DNA of 64,000 nt from Pelagibius sp. (GCA_028280305.1 JANQMC010000048.1:1-64000); one strand, 5' to 3'; positions 33,451-42,187 are shown, numbered from the stretch's first letter. Translations and numbers: made by a program. The notes: generated by a model not told the origin, from the sequence alone.

Positions 33451-34017
33451 TTGAGTGAATCAGAGAGAAGACGCATTGGGCCAGCTTTGCTGATCGGGTT
33501 TTATCCCTTTGCTTTGGTGCTGCTTTCCATTGCCGTCAACTTGGCGGTGTTCGGCGTGAAGCCGGTCGCGGTCGCGCTGCCGTCATCGGAATCCTATGCT
33601 GCTTTGACCGTTGCCGGGGTTCTGCTCCTTGCAAACCATAGCTGGTTGATGACTGCGACTGAACTGACCCGCGTGAGGTTTAACCTGGCCGCGAGTCCGG
33701 AGGAGCGGGCGGCGAAAGGAATCGATCGCCAAGCCCCGTCCCAAGCCGCAGCGGATGAACTGGGGCGGCATCACAATGCGCATCGAAACACCACCGAAAA
33801 TGCCGTGTACTTCGTTTTTCTGATGCTGATCCTGGTTTTCGTTTCGCCGCCAATTCTTGTCGTGCAGGTCTGGGCAATCGGCTTCGGCATTGCCCGTCTT
33901 GGCTACACCTACAGCTACCTCGCCGGAAAAACAGGTCTTCGCGGCCTCTTCATGAGCCTGAGCCTGCTGCCGCTCTATGGCATGGCCAGCTACCTCGTGT
34001 TGGCTTTTGTTGTCTAG
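33451..34017 (+). CDS. MAPEG family membrane protein
   Basis: 188-residue protein with four hydrophobic helices, of the MAPEG (membrane-associated eicosanoid and glutathione metabolism) family. The conserved polar region between helices 1 and 2 is seen as LTRVRFNLAASPEE with the following RHHNAHRNTTENAVYF, the His-x-x-Asn-x-x-Glu-Asn type glutathione-contact motif. TTG start at 33451 has GGGGAG seven bases upstream. Its TAG (34015-34017) overlaps, in the opposite direction, the TAG that ends the duplicated motB-like tail in the direct repeat next to it. Confidence 0.78.
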   Translation: MSESERRRIGPALLIGFYPFALVLLSIAVNLAVFGVKPVAVALPSSESYAALTVAGVLLLANHSWLMTATELTRVRFNLAASPEERAAKGIDRQAPSQAAADELGRHHNAHRNTTENAVYFVFLMLILVFVSPPILVVQVWAIGFGIARLGYTYSYLAGKTGLRGLFMSLSLLPLYGMASYLVLAFVV

Positions 34018-34019
34018 CG

Positions 34020-34054
34020 CTGCGTCAGTTTGAATTCGATGCGGCGGTTGCGGC
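34020..34054. repeat. 35-base direct repeat, left copy (att-like)
   Basis: Identical at all 35 positions to 35070-35104. On the minus strand it encodes the last residues of the MotB/OmpA-like protein (NRRIEFKLTQ) followed by CGC TAG, so this is an intact copy of that gene's 3' end, 1,050 bases away from the gene now in use. Confidence 0.92.
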
Positions 34055-34073
34055 TCCGCTCACTACAAGAGCG

Positions 34074-34802
34074 TCAGTTCGTCGCCGCGATCTGAACCTT
34101 CCCGTCGTTCAGGAAGCAGGTTTTGTCGAACAGCGTGAGGTCCAGGGGATTCGGCAAGCGGACGTCCTCAAGACCGGGGCACGGTCTTGTTGAGGGATCG
34201 TAGGAGCGGTCGATCTGGGAGATGAACACGATGATCAATCCCCTGTCGGCGGCGAGTGATTTCAGCGCACGCACCTGAGCCATGAGTGTCGGGTTCTCCC
34301 GCTTCTGATCCAGAAGCTGCAGGTAATCTATGACCACCACGGCACCGGATGGCGCGGCCGCCAGCCGATTGATGATGTAGTCGGCGTTGATGGCGTCGGA
34401 GGTATCGAAGGCGAAGCGATCACTGAGAGTCGCGGGATCCCCGGCAACCTTTCGGATGCGATCCAGAACCTCGTTCTCGTTGTACTCTAAGGTGAAGAAC
34501 ACCCCGTATCGGCCTCGTTTTATGGCTTCCACGATGAGTTCTAGGCTCATTAGCGTCTTACCGTGTCCGGGACGCGCAGCCAGCAGCACCAAGTCCCCCG
34601 GGTTCAAACGGGCGAGCAAATCATGCGACGGGCCGGTGGCGGCTACCCGGGCGGCAAGCAGGCTCCAACTACTGAAGCCCTCTTCCCCGGCAACACGATC
34701 CAGTGCCGCGTTCAGCGGTATATGCTCTGCGCGGGACAGCACTCTGGCCCGACGTTTCAGGCGATAGATGGGTGCAGACAGTTTCAGTGCGAGCAGTTTC
34801 AT
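34074..34802 (-). CDS. DnaB-like RecA-fold ATPase (putative DNA helicase)
   Basis: 242-residue protein. An N-terminal helical domain (about 1-55, YRLKRRARVLSRAEHIPLNAALDRVAGEEGF) precedes a RecA/DnaB-type ATPase: Walker A ARPGHGKT, the DnaB-like strand VFFTLEYNENEVLDRI, Walker B VVVIDYLQLLDQ and the segment IIVFISQIDRS. It lacks the N-terminal primase-binding domain and full length (about 450) of replicative DnaB, so it is a stand-alone ATPase core. ATG 34802 has TAGGAGG seven bases upstream. It is the only gene of the insert. Relatives are usually labelled helicase; actual function unknown. Confidence 0.75.
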   Translation of the reverse strand: MKLLALKLSAPIYRLKRRARVLSRAEHIPLNAALDRVAGEEGFSSWSLLAARVAATGPSHDLLARLNPGDLVLLAARPGHGKTLMSLELIVEAIKRGRYGVFFTLEYNENEVLDRIRKVAGDPATLSDRFAFDTSDAINADYIINRLAAAPSGAVVVIDYLQLLDQKRENPTLMAQVRALKSLAADRGLIIVFISQIDRSYDPSTRPCPGLEDVRLPNPLDLTLFDKTCFLNDGKVQIAATN

Positions 34803-35063
34803 ACGAAAACCTCCTATTGCGGGTGGTCGTCGCAATCCCTCCTTATGCGTGGTGCCCGAACAGTCGGTTCGATGAGATCAGAGCCCCATATGTCAGATAC
34901 TTTCCCGGATGGAGGGGGGAGGCATGGGCCATGGCCTGATCGTTAGTATGGGCCAAGTTCGAGCGGATTCGCAATCACCGGGAAGCAGCTCTGGGCACGG
35001 AGATACGGCAACAAGGGCCCCGCATTTTGCCTTTGAGGACGTGACGCCCAAGCCGTTCCTAAC
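34803..35063. other. upstream region of the insert gene
   Basis: 261 bases without a gene, between the ATPase gene and the right repeat. It must hold the promoter of the ATPase gene. I could not pick out a convincing -35/-10 pair, inverted repeat or small open frame. Confidence 0.4.
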
Positions 35064-36491
35064 CTATCTCTGCGTCAGTTTGAATTCGATGCGGCGGTTG
35101 CGGCGGAAGGCGATTTCGTCGTCGCCGCCGTCCAGTGGCTGGAACTCGCCGAAGCCGGTGGCGGCGAGACGGTTGGCCGGGATGCCGCGGTCGATCATGA
35201 ACTTCACCACGGCGATGGCGCGGGCGGCGGAGAGTTCCCAATTGGAGGGGAACTGGAAGGTGGCGATGGGCGCCCGGTCGGTGTGGCCGTCGACCCGCAT
35301 CACCCAGTCCAGCTCCGGCGGAATGGTGCCGGAGATTTCCTTCAGGGTTTCCGCGAGGCGGCCGAGCTGTACCCGGCCCTGATCGCCGATGGTGGCGGAG
35401 CCGCTCTGGAACAGGATCTCAGACTGGAAAACGAAACGGTCGCCGACGATGCGGATGTCCTGGCGATTGCCGATGGCTTCGCGCAGCCGCCCGAAGAATT
35501 CCGAGCGGTAGCGCGCCAGTTCCTGAACCTTGCTGGCCAGGGCGACGTTGAGGCGCTTTCCGAGGTCGGCGATCTGCACCTGCTGGGCTTCGTTTTCCGC
35601 TTCGGCCAGGTCGAGGGCTTCCGACAATGTGGAAAGCTGCTGACGCAGGGTGGCCAGTTGCTGGTTCAGCAGGGTGATCTGGATCTGCGCTTCCTCGGAG
35701 AGCTGCTGCTGCTCGGCCAGGGCGGCGGAGGTGTCGCGGCCTGCCGCCTCGGCCGCCTGCAGCTTTTTCACCAGATCGTCGCGCAGGGACTTCAGTATCG
35801 CCAGTTCTGCCAACTGGGCTTCGATCTTGGCCTTGTCGGCGTCGATGGTTTTGTAGGCGTCTTCCAATTCCGCCGCATTCGCCGCGATGGCGGCCAAGGC
35901 CTCTTCGAGTCTTTTCTGGTCGGTCTGCATGCGCGCGAGGGCGGCATCGAGTTCGGCCTGGCGCGCATCCAGCGCCTGCCGGGTTTCGGCCAATGCGGTC
36001 TCCCGCTCGGCGAGCGCGCTGCGGCTTTGCTCGAGTTCTTCCTCACTGGCTTCGGCAAGGGCGGCGAGGCGGTTGGTTTCGTCCTGTTCGGCGGCCAGCA
36101 GGCTGGCCAGGCTGTCGCGTTCATCGGCGAGGGCGGCAAGCTGCGCCGCCAGGGATTCACGCTGTTCGGTCAGCGCCGCCAACTGCCCGGCCAGGGATTC
36201 CCGCGCCGCCAGGGAAGACTGAAGTTCGGAGGAAAGCTGGGCGATGTTGACCCGCAGCTCCGTATTGGCGTTGCGTTCCAGCGCCAGCAGGTCGGCCAGT
36301 TCGTTGATCTCGTTTTCCAGCCGCAGCAGGGCCTCGTCCTTGCCGGAGATGGCGACCGAGAGGAAGAACTGCGCCACCATGAAGACCATCAAGACGAAGA
36401 TGACGACCAGCAGAAGGGTCGCAAGGCCGTCGACAAAGCCCGGCCAGATGTTGATGGAGCGGCGGGAACCGCCACGGCCCAGGGCGTACAT
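35064..36491 (-). CDS. MotB/OmpA-like protein with long coiled coil
   Basis: 475-residue inner-membrane-anchored protein: cytoplasmic start, one membrane helix at about 22-47 (GLATLLLVVIFVLMVFMV), a coiled coil of about 260 residues (roughly 55-320, many QLAAL-type heptads), and an OmpA/MotB peptidoglycan-binding domain (about 340-475, GSATIGDQGRVQLGRLAETL, VDGHTDR, NRRIEFKLTQR). It pairs with the TolQ/MotA-like gene 6 bases upstream on the same strand, so it should form a proton-driven complex reaching the cell wall. Its last 35 bases are part of a direct repeat flanking an insert. Confidence 0.87.
   Translation of the reverse strand: MYALGRGGSRRSINIWPGFVDGLATLLLVVIFVLMVFMVAQFFLSVAISGKDEALLRLENEINELADLLALERNANTELRVNIAQLSSELQSSLAARESLAGQLAALTEQRESLAAQLAALADERDSLASLLAAEQDETNRLAALAEASEEELEQSRSALAERETALAETRQALDARQAELDAALARMQTDQKRLEEALAAIAANAAELEDAYKTIDADKAKIEAQLAELAILKSLRDDLVKKLQAAEAAGRDTSAALAEQQQLSEEAQIQITLLNQQLATLRQQLSTLSEALDLAEAENEAQQVQIADLGKRLNVALASKVQELARYRSEFFGRLREAIGNRQDIRIVGDRFVFQSEILFQSGSATIGDQGRVQLGRLAETLKEISGTIPPELDWVMRVDGHTDRAPIATFQFPSNWELSAARAIAVVKFMIDRGIPANRLAATGFGEFQPLDGGDDEIAFRRNRRIEFKLTQR
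35070..35104. repeat. 35-base direct repeat, right copy (in the 3' end of the motB-like gene)
   Basis: Exact copy of 34020-34054, lying inside the reading frame of the MotB/OmpA-like gene. The bases beyond it on the insert side differ (AGA TAG here, CGC TAG in the left copy) but still give Arg-stop, so the protein end is unchanged. Confidence 0.92.
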
Positions 36492-36497
36492 GCCGGG

Positions 36498-37706
36498 CTA
36501 TTCCTCTTCAGCCATGGCGGCCAGGGTGCGGGTCAGCAGGCGGATCTCGCCGCGCAGTTCCTCGACCGCCTGATCGCGGCCGCTGGCCATCTCTGCGGAG
36601 ATGCGCTCCAGCCGCAGGTCGAGGTTGCGGATGTGCCCCTTGGTCGCCTTGTCGAAACCCCCGTCCTCGCCGCCGGCATCGGCGATGCGGGCGAGAATCG
36701 GTTTCAGGCTGGCCTGGGTTTCGGCGATCGACAGCATGACGGACTGCTCCGTGCGCATGTGGTCGGTCAGGCTGCTCAGCCGCTCGGTGAGGGCGGCGAG
36801 GTTCTGGTTCACCAGACCCCGGTCTTCCTCACCCCGCGCCACGGTGCGCTGAAGCATTTCCAGGCTGTCGGCGGTTTTTTCCAAGAGCGCGTGGACGTAG
36901 GCGGAAACAGGCTGGTCGCCCTCGCCGGAGGCACCGGCGCTGCCCAGCTTGGTGACGCTGGAAAGCCACTCTTCCAGCTCGTTCACGAAGCGGTTATGGG
37001 CCTGGGCCGAATTCAGTTCCAGGAAGCCCAGCACCAGCGAACCGGCGAGGCCGAAGAGCGAGGAACTGAAGGCCGTGCCCATGCCCGACAGCGGGGCCTC
37101 CAGGCCGCCCTTCAATTCTTCGAAGAGGGAGACCGGATCGTTACCGCCGGAGAGGCCGCCGATGGTCTGGCCAACCGCGTTCACCGTGTCCAGCAGGCCC
37201 CAGAAGGTGCCCAGCAGGCCGAGAAAGATCAGCAGTCCGATGATGTAGCGGGAGATTTCATGAGATTCCTCGATGCGGGCGTGGATCGTATCCAGCAGGG
37301 TGCGCATCGACATGGTCGAGAGGCTGAGGCGCCCGGCGCGGTCACCGATCATCGTCACCATGGGGCCGAGCAGGCGCGGCGGCGTATCCTGGGACAGGGT
37401 GCCGGGGAAGATCAGGCCGCCGCGGCTCTCCCGGCGCAGGGTTTCCAGCCAGTGGATCTCGCCGCGCAGCCCCAGCACCTGGACAAAGCTGAGCCCGATG
37501 CCGAAGAACAGGATCAGCATGATCAGGCCGTTGAGCAGCCAGTTGGCGAGAAAGGCATCCTGGAGCTGCGGTGCGATAAAGGCGGCGGCGATCAGCACGG
37601 CCACCAGAAAGAGCACCATGCGGAGGAGGTAGGTCTGCAGGAAGGACATGCTTACGGTCTTTTCCTCGTGCCCGCCCCATTCCCCAAAGGCGGGCCGGTT
37701 GGTCAT
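36498..37706 (-). CDS. MotA/TolQ/ExbB-like proton channel protein
   Basis: About 402-residue inner-membrane protein, longer than TolQ (about 230) or MotA (about 290). Early helices at about 24-45 and 55-77, a large cytoplasmic part, then the TolQ/ExbB-type helix pair IIGLLIFLGLLGTFWGLLDTVNAVG and MGTAFSSSLFGLAGSLVLGFLEL, and a long helical cytoplasmic tail (LNQNLAALTERLSSL-type heptads). ATG 37706 (MTNRPAFGEWG) is one option; ATG 37649 (MSFLQTYLLR) would be closer to typical relatives. It forms an operon with the MotB/OmpA-like gene. Confidence 0.82.
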   Translation of the reverse strand: MTNRPAFGEWGGHEEKTVSMSFLQTYLLRMVLFLVAVLIAAAFIAPQLQDAFLANWLLNGLIMLILFFGIGLSFVQVLGLRGEIHWLETLRRESRGGLIFPGTLSQDTPPRLLGPMVTMIGDRAGRLSLSTMSMRTLLDTIHARIEESHEISRYIIGLLIFLGLLGTFWGLLDTVNAVGQTIGGLSGGNDPVSLFEELKGGLEAPLSGMGTAFSSSLFGLAGSLVLGFLELNSAQAHNRFVNELEEWLSSVTKLGSAGASGEGDQPVSAYVHALLEKTADSLEMLQRTVARGEEDRGLVNQNLAALTERLSSLTDHMRTEQSVMLSIAETQASLKPILARIADAGGEDGGFDKATKGHIRNLDLRLERISAEMASGRDQAVEELRGEIRLLTRTLAAMAEEE

Positions 37707-37946
37707 CGGTTCCGGCCGCTGAGCCGAAGTCGGGCCAAGACTGGGTCGGGTCAAGTCTGGGCCGGGCCGGGTCAAGGCCTGACCCTACATATCACGTCCT
37801 TGGGCCTCGACACAGATTTTCGTATAAGCGGAAAATGCGGCAGAATCACGGCTAACCGGTTGAATCAAGGATGATTCAACCGGCAGATCATCGCCGTCGA
37901 ACAGAAATCGGATTTGGCTGGTTTTGACCCGGAAAGGCTTTCGGGG

Positions 37947-39404
37947 TCAGCTGCCGACAGGCTTGATGTCGACCCGATTCGCAGGACCGCTGCCCGATGC
38001 GTTGCTCGGCGGGCGCACCTGAATGCGGGCCGAGGGGATCCCGGCGTCAATCAGGAAGGTCCGGACTTTCAGGGCCCGCGACAGGGCCAACTGGCGGGCC
38101 AGATCGGGTGAACCCTCGGTGCTGGAGGCAAAGCCCAGCACCTGAATGCGGTCGTCGCTCTTGCCGCGCAGGTCTTCGGCGAGGGACCGCAGCGTCGCCT
38201 GGGCGGTGGTCGAGAGTTCGGCGGAATCGGTATCGAAGACGAAGGAGATATCTTCCGCCGCCAACGGCGTCTCACCTGTGTCCGAAAGGCTCGCGACCTG
38301 CTGAAGTCTCTCCGCGGGTTCCGCTCTATCGACCGAAGCCGTCTTCTCCGCCTCACCCGGCATCGCCGTCTGGTCCTGCGGCAGCAGGCTCACCGGGGCC
38401 GAAGCCTCGGCAACCGAGCGTTCTGCGGTCTCGACCGGGTCGGTCCCGGCCTGTGCGCTTTCCATCGGCGCAGGCTCGGGGGAGGTTTCCGGTGAAGCAG
38501 GCGTTTCGGCGGCGGCTTCGTTCAAAGCCGTGGTCTCTGCCTCGGCCAGGGGTGTTTCGGCCAGGGATGTTTCAGCTAGAGGTGATTCGGGGCGCGCGTC
38601 GTTTGCGGCCTCATCAGCCGCGGCAAGGCGGTCGGTTGCCGGCTCGTCCCTGAATTCCGGGGCCAGCAGGCCGTCAGCCGGAAGCTCGGCGGTGGCGACA
38701 GCGACCGGGGGCAGGCCCTGTGCGACGGCTTCCTGCAATCCCGGTTCTTCCTGCTCGGCTGCTTCCAGCGCGGCGAGCATCGCCGGCGAGGGCGCGGGTT
38801 TACGCGGGGAGGGCTGCGGAATCGGTTTGGATTCGATAATCACGGTCTGGAAGATCCATTCGCCCTCATCTTCCATCGGGGCTGCGCTGTCGGCATTGGC
38901 CAGCGGCAGCAGCAATTGGGATTGGGGCTCCGGCCCGTCGGCAAAGGCATTGTCGAAGGCCTGCTTGCGCTGTTCCTCGGCGACATCCCGCGAAAATCCG
39001 GGGGTCAGGCTGCTCGACGGATCGCGCAGGGGCGGGAACAACAGGGTTCCGGGCCGGGTGACGACAATGGCGCCGTCGCCGCGCTGCGGGAGCGTGCCGC
39101 CGCTGTTACCGGTGCCGATGTTGAACTGCGGAAGCGGTGCGGCGCCCGGGTTTTCCGGTGCGGCCAGTGGCGGCGCGGCGGGCGGCGGAGGCGCGAGCGG
39201 CAGCGGCGCCATGGGCGCCGGGCCCGGGCCCAGGCTGTCCAGAACGTCGGTGTTGACGGTGATGCCGGATTGCGACCGGTACTGAGCTTCGGCGGGGCTG
39301 CTGCCCAGGCCAAAGGCCAGGCAACCCGCGACGGCCATCAGGCCCAGCGCTGTCGCGCGGCCGCTTCGGCTTCGAAAACACCCCTGCTCGGCAAACATGG
39401 TCAT
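37947..39404 (-). CDS. exported Pro/Ala/Glu-rich protein with OmpA C-terminal domain
   Basis: 485-residue protein: signal peptide about 1-40 (ending SPAEA), a Pro/Ala-rich stretch (about 60-85), a long low-complexity acidic region rich in Ala, Glu, Pro and Thr (about 180-360, with SPLAETSLAETPLAEAE repeats), and an OmpA-type peptidoglycan-binding domain at about 385-485 (ISFVFDTDSAELSTTAQ, NRVDIKP). A flexible tether from cell wall into periplasm is the natural reading. It sits 240 bases upstream of the proton-channel pair on the same strand and may work with it. ATG 39404 assumed. Confidence 0.78.
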   Translation of the reverse strand: MTMFAEQGCFRSRSGRATALGLMAVAGCLAFGLGSSPAEAQYRSQSGITVNTDVLDSLGPGPAPMAPLPLAPPPPAAPPLAAPENPGAAPLPQFNIGTGNSGGTLPQRGDGAIVVTRPGTLLFPPLRDPSSSLTPGFSRDVAEEQRKQAFDNAFADGPEPQSQLLLPLANADSAAPMEDEGEWIFQTVIIESKPIPQPSPRKPAPSPAMLAALEAAEQEEPGLQEAVAQGLPPVAVATAELPADGLLAPEFRDEPATDRLAAADEAANDARPESPLAETSLAETPLAEAETTALNEAAAETPASPETSPEPAPMESAQAGTDPVETAERSVAEASAPVSLLPQDQTAMPGEAEKTASVDRAEPAERLQQVASLSDTGETPLAAEDISFVFDTDSAELSTTAQATLRSLAEDLRGKSDDRIQVLGFASSTEGSPDLARQLALSRALKVRTFLIDAGIPSARIQVRPPSNASGSGPANRVDIKPVGS

Positions 39405-39548
39405 TTAGCCCCTGGAACCCGTTCTCCTTGGAGAACCCTTTTGGTTAACAGTATTCCTCCGGCAGGCCCGGGACAACCGCTTTGCGGGCGTCGCCAAGCG
39501 CAGCCCACCCTTAGGATGTGACCCAGGGTGTGGACTGCCGGGACGCTA

Positions 39549-40364
39549 TTATTGCGCCTTTTGGTTACTCAAAGGTTTGCGGAGCAGCTTCATTAAGTCG
39601 CTGTGGGTATTGTTGTTACTGGCCAGGATAGAGGGGCTGTCCAGGTTGAAAGACTTGCCGTTCATCTCGCTCACGTAGCCGCCGGCCTCGCGGACCAGGA
39701 TGACCCCCGCCGCCACGTCCCAGGATGACAGGCCCCGTTCCCAGAAGGCCTCGAAGCGCCCGGCGGCCACATATGCGAGATCCAGGGCGGCCGATCCCCA
39801 GCGCCTTACGCCGGAGGTATTTTCCATAATAACGTCGATTTCACCGAGAAATGTCGCCCGGTCGCCGTGGCCCAGGAAAGGCGCGCCGGTGGCGATCAGG
39901 CAGTCGGCGAGGCGGTTTCGCGCGGAAACCCTGAGACGGCGGCCGTTCTGATAGGCGCCGGCACCGCGCTCCGCATGGAACAGGTCGTTCTTGATGGGGT
40001 CGTAGACCAGCCCGGCGATGATCTCGCCGCGCTCCTCCAGGGCGATGGAAATGGCGAAATGCGGCAGGCCGTGCAGGAAATTGGTGGTGCCGTCCAGCGG
40101 ATCGACGATCCAGCGCCGGCCGGAGCCGTCGCTGGCCTTCTGCTCGCCGGATTCCTCCATGATGAAGCCGTAGCCGGGTCGGGCCTTGGAGAGTTCCTCT
40201 TTGATCGTCTTTTCCGCCTTCAGATCGGCGGCGGAGACGAAGTCGGCCGGCCCTTTGCGGGAGACCTGGAGATTCTCAAGCTCCCCGAAGTCCCGCTTCA
40301 GGCTGCGCGCGGCCTTGTCGGCAGCCTTCTCCATAACGTTGATGAGGGCGGAACGGGTGGCCAT
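39549..40364 (-). CDS. suhB: inositol-1-monophosphatase family protein
   Basis: 271-residue Mg-dependent phosphatase of the inositol monophosphatase/SuhB family. Metal-binding motifs: MEESGE at about 68-73, WIVDPLDGTTNFLHGLP with the DxxDGT core at about 86-91, and WDVAAGVILVREAGG near 217. Substrates in the family include inositol phosphate, and E. coli SuhB also acts in rRNA transcription antitermination. ATG 40364. The gene lies 90 bases downstream of efp on the same strand, a common alphaproteobacterial order. Confidence 0.92.
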   Translation of the reverse strand: MATRSALINVMEKAADKAARSLKRDFGELENLQVSRKGPADFVSAADLKAEKTIKEELSKARPGYGFIMEESGEQKASDGSGRRWIVDPLDGTTNFLHGLPHFAISIALEERGEIIAGLVYDPIKNDLFHAERGAGAYQNGRRLRVSARNRLADCLIATGAPFLGHGDRATFLGEIDVIMENTSGVRRWGSAALDLAYVAAGRFEAFWERGLSSWDVAAGVILVREAGGYVSEMNGKSFNLDSPSILASNNNTHSDLMKLLRKPLSNQKAQ

Positions 40365-40454
40365 GGCAGGCAGGCTTTCTAGCGGGATCGCTGTGGGAAG
40401 GCGGTTCAGGGAAACGCGGTTCGGGTCAAGGGCGAAGGGAGGGGCGGGCCGGGA

Positions 40455-41021
40455 TCAGTCCTTGGCCCGCTCCACGTAGCTGGCATCGGCGGTGTTGACC
40501 ACGATGCGGGTGCCGCTGGCGATGTGCGGCGGCACCATGACGCGGGAGCCGTTCTCCAGCTTTGCCGGTTTATAAGAAGAAGAGGCGGTCTGACCCTTCA
40601 CCACGGCATCGGCCTCGACGATCTCCATGGTCACCGTCTCCGGCAGCATCACCGAAATCGGCTCTTCCTCGTAGGACTCGATGGTAACGGCCATGCCGTC
40701 CTGCAGGAAAACCACCGGCTCGCCGACCAGATCCTTGTTCAGGGTGATCTGCTCGTAGGTGTCGTTGTCCATGAAGGTCAGCATGTCGTCGTCGGCGAAA
40801 AGGAACTGGTATTCCTTCTGGTCGAGGCGCACCCGCTCCACATCCTCGCTGGCGCGGAAGCGCTCGTTCAGCTTGGTGCCGTCGCGGATATCCTTCAGTT
40901 CGACCTGCAGATAGGCCCCGCCCTTGCCGGGCTGGGTGTGCTGGGTCTTCACCGCGCGCCAGAGGCGGTTCTTGTGCTCGATGACGTTGCCGGGGCGGAT
41001 GGCATTGCCGTTGATCTTCAT
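40455..41021 (-). CDS. efp: elongation factor P
   Basis: 188-residue EF-P, which enters the ribosomal E site to help peptide-bond formation at polyproline stretches. Three-domain length is standard. The loop that reaches the peptidyl-transfer centre is QPGKGGA with Lys33, the residue modified by EpmA or an equivalent. C-terminal [19 protein letters not shown] is also typical. ATG 41021. The window encodes several proline-rich proteins (TolA, the exported OmpA-like protein) that would depend on it. Confidence 0.95.
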   Translation of the reverse strand: MKINGNAIRPGNVIEHKNRLWRAVKTQHTQPGKGGAYLQVELKDIRDGTKLNERFRASEDVERVRLDQKEYQFLFADDDMLTFMDNDTYEQITLNKDLVGEPVVFLQDGMAVTIESYEEEPISVMLPETVTMEIVEADAVVKGQTASSSYKPAKLENGSRVMVPPHIASGTRIVVNTADASYVERAKD

Positions 41022-41108
41022 GGCTGTCTGGTCCGGAAAATGGCGGTTTTGGAAAGCGCGCGGAAGCTACCAGCTTGCCCTGGGGGTGGCAACGCCTGTG
41101 GTGGCGCC

Positions 41109-41795
41109 TCAGGCCGGGCTGCGAAGAGCGGCGGCGGCTTTGGCAAAAGCGGCGGCGGGGTCGGGGCCGTCGAGCCAGAAGCCCGGCGTCAGGGCCAGGA
41201 ATTCGGCGCCCTGGCCGGCCAGGGTCTTTGCCGTCTCCAGGTCCGCCGCGCCCAGGGCGACCAGGGGCGGGGTCATCCAGTGGACCCACCAGTCCACCAA
41301 GTCCGGGTCTGCGGCCTCGCTGCCGTCGAGCGCACCGAAGGCGATGTAGTCGGCGCCCTCGTCGCCGGCCTGGATCGCGGCATGACGCGAGGCGCCGCAG
41401 CCGGCCCCGATGATCAGATCGTCGCCAAGCCGCTGGCGCAGCCGTTTCACGCTGCCGTCTTTCTCACCCAGGGTTATGTGAACGCCGTCGCAGCCGGAAG
41501 TCTCGACCAGACCCACACGGTTCTCCAGCAGCACCGCCACGTCTGCGCCCTGTGCTGCTTTGATGAGAGGGCCGATGGCTTGGAGATAGCTGTCATCATC
41601 CAGACTGCCGTCGCGCAGCAGCAGGACCGAGGGGTTGGGCGCAGTGTCGTCGCGCAGCAGCTTTTCCAGCGCCGCCGTCAGTTGGCCGTCGGTAAACACC
41701 GCCTCGTCGGGGCCGGGCGAGATGAGAAGGATCTGAGGAAGGTCGTCGGACAAAGGGCGTCTTTTCGGGGCGGAACGAGGCAGAGCCCGGTTCAC
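41109..41795 (-). CDS. thiamine phosphate synthase/TenI-like protein
   Basis: 228-residue TIM-barrel protein related to ThiE/TenI. The strand-loop pairs are recognisable: VAVLLENRVGLVETSGCDGVHITLG, LIIGAGCGASRHAAIQAGDEGADYIAFGAL, and PLVALGAADLETAKTLAGQGAEFLALTPGFW. The usual ThiE phosphate-binding and pyrophosphate motifs are only partly conserved (GVHLG reads GVHITLG), so it may be a diverged ThiE-like protein rather than the main thiamine phosphate synthase. No other thiamine gene lies nearby. ATG 41795, divergent from the arsR-type gene. Confidence 0.75.
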   Translation of the reverse strand: MNRALPRSAPKRRPLSDDLPQILLISPGPDEAVFTDGQLTAALEKLLRDDTAPNPSVLLLRDGSLDDDSYLQAIGPLIKAAQGADVAVLLENRVGLVETSGCDGVHITLGEKDGSVKRLRQRLGDDLIIGAGCGASRHAAIQAGDEGADYIAFGALDGSEAADPDLVDWWVHWMTPPLVALGAADLETAKTLAGQGAEFLALTPGFWLDGPDPAAAFAKAAAALRSPA

Positions 41796-41860
41796 TAGCC
41801 GAGGCGCTGCGGGATTGCAAATCCAAGTGCGGGCAAACAGGCCTTGAAATCAAGAGATAA

Positions 41861-41876
41861 ATCGATATATCTCGAT
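41861..41876. promoter_or_regulatory. operator-like palindrome upstream of arsR-type gene
   Basis: ATCGATATATCTCGAT, matching 14 of 16 positions of the perfect palindrome at 42247-42262, with the shared flank GATAA in front. It ends two bases before the regulator's ATG, so binding would block its own transcription. Confidence 0.65.
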
Positions 41877-41878
41877 AT

Positions 41879-42187
41879 ATGGAATTTGATAAAGCCCTCG
41901 CAGCCCTCAACAACCCGGTGCGGCGCCAGATCCTGGCCTGGCTGAAGAAGCGGTCCAACTTTCCGCCCGCCTTGCCGGAGCATGCCGACCTGGATGGTGT
42001 CTGTGTCGCTTACATCCAGGAAAAGGCCGGGCTGTCGCAGTCGACGATCTCGAACTACATGGGGCTCCTGAAGCAGGCCGGTCTGGTGATTTCCGAACGT
42101 CACGGCCAATGGACCTTTTACCGGCGCGATGAGGCGGCGATCCGCAAGTTCCTGGCGGCGGCGGAAAAAGAACTGCTGAAGCCTTAA
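41879..42187 (+). CDS. ArsR family transcriptional regulator
   Basis: 102-residue winged-helix repressor of the ArsR/SmtB fold: NNPVRRQILAWLKK, then the recognition helix region QEKAGLSQSTISNYMGLLKQAGLV and the wing ERHGQWTFYRRDEAAI. No ELCVCDL-type Cys metal motif is seen, so it may sense something other than metal (redox or an organic compound). The ATG at 41879 directly follows an AT-rich operator and has no ribosome binding site, suggesting leaderless translation. It is 88 bases before the ene-reductase gene, with the same operator in both promoters. Confidence 0.85.
   Translation: MEFDKALAALNNPVRRQILAWLKKRSNFPPALPEHADLDGVCVAYIQEKAGLSQSTISNYMGLLKQAGLVISERHGQWTFYRRDEAAIRKFLAAAEKELLKP

Larger units (their letters stand above)
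34020..35069 (-). mobile_element. 1,050-base insert bounded by 35-base direct repeats
   Basis: The unit runs from one copy of the repeat to the base before the other. It carries a single gene (DnaB-like ATPase) on the strand of the motB-like gene. The right-hand repeat restores the full C-terminus of that gene with AGA TAG instead of CGC TAG. Hand counts over five 60-base stretches inside give about 56% GC against about 65-70% in flanking genes. Site-specific integration at a gene's 3' end fits, though no integrase is inside. No terminal inverted repeats were seen. Confidence 0.55.

Noticed and set aside
35283..37874. Plus-strand 863-codon open frame opposite the MotB/MotA-like genes
   Set aside because: Composition is Gly/Gln/Arg-rich without domains, antisense to two good membrane-complex genes.
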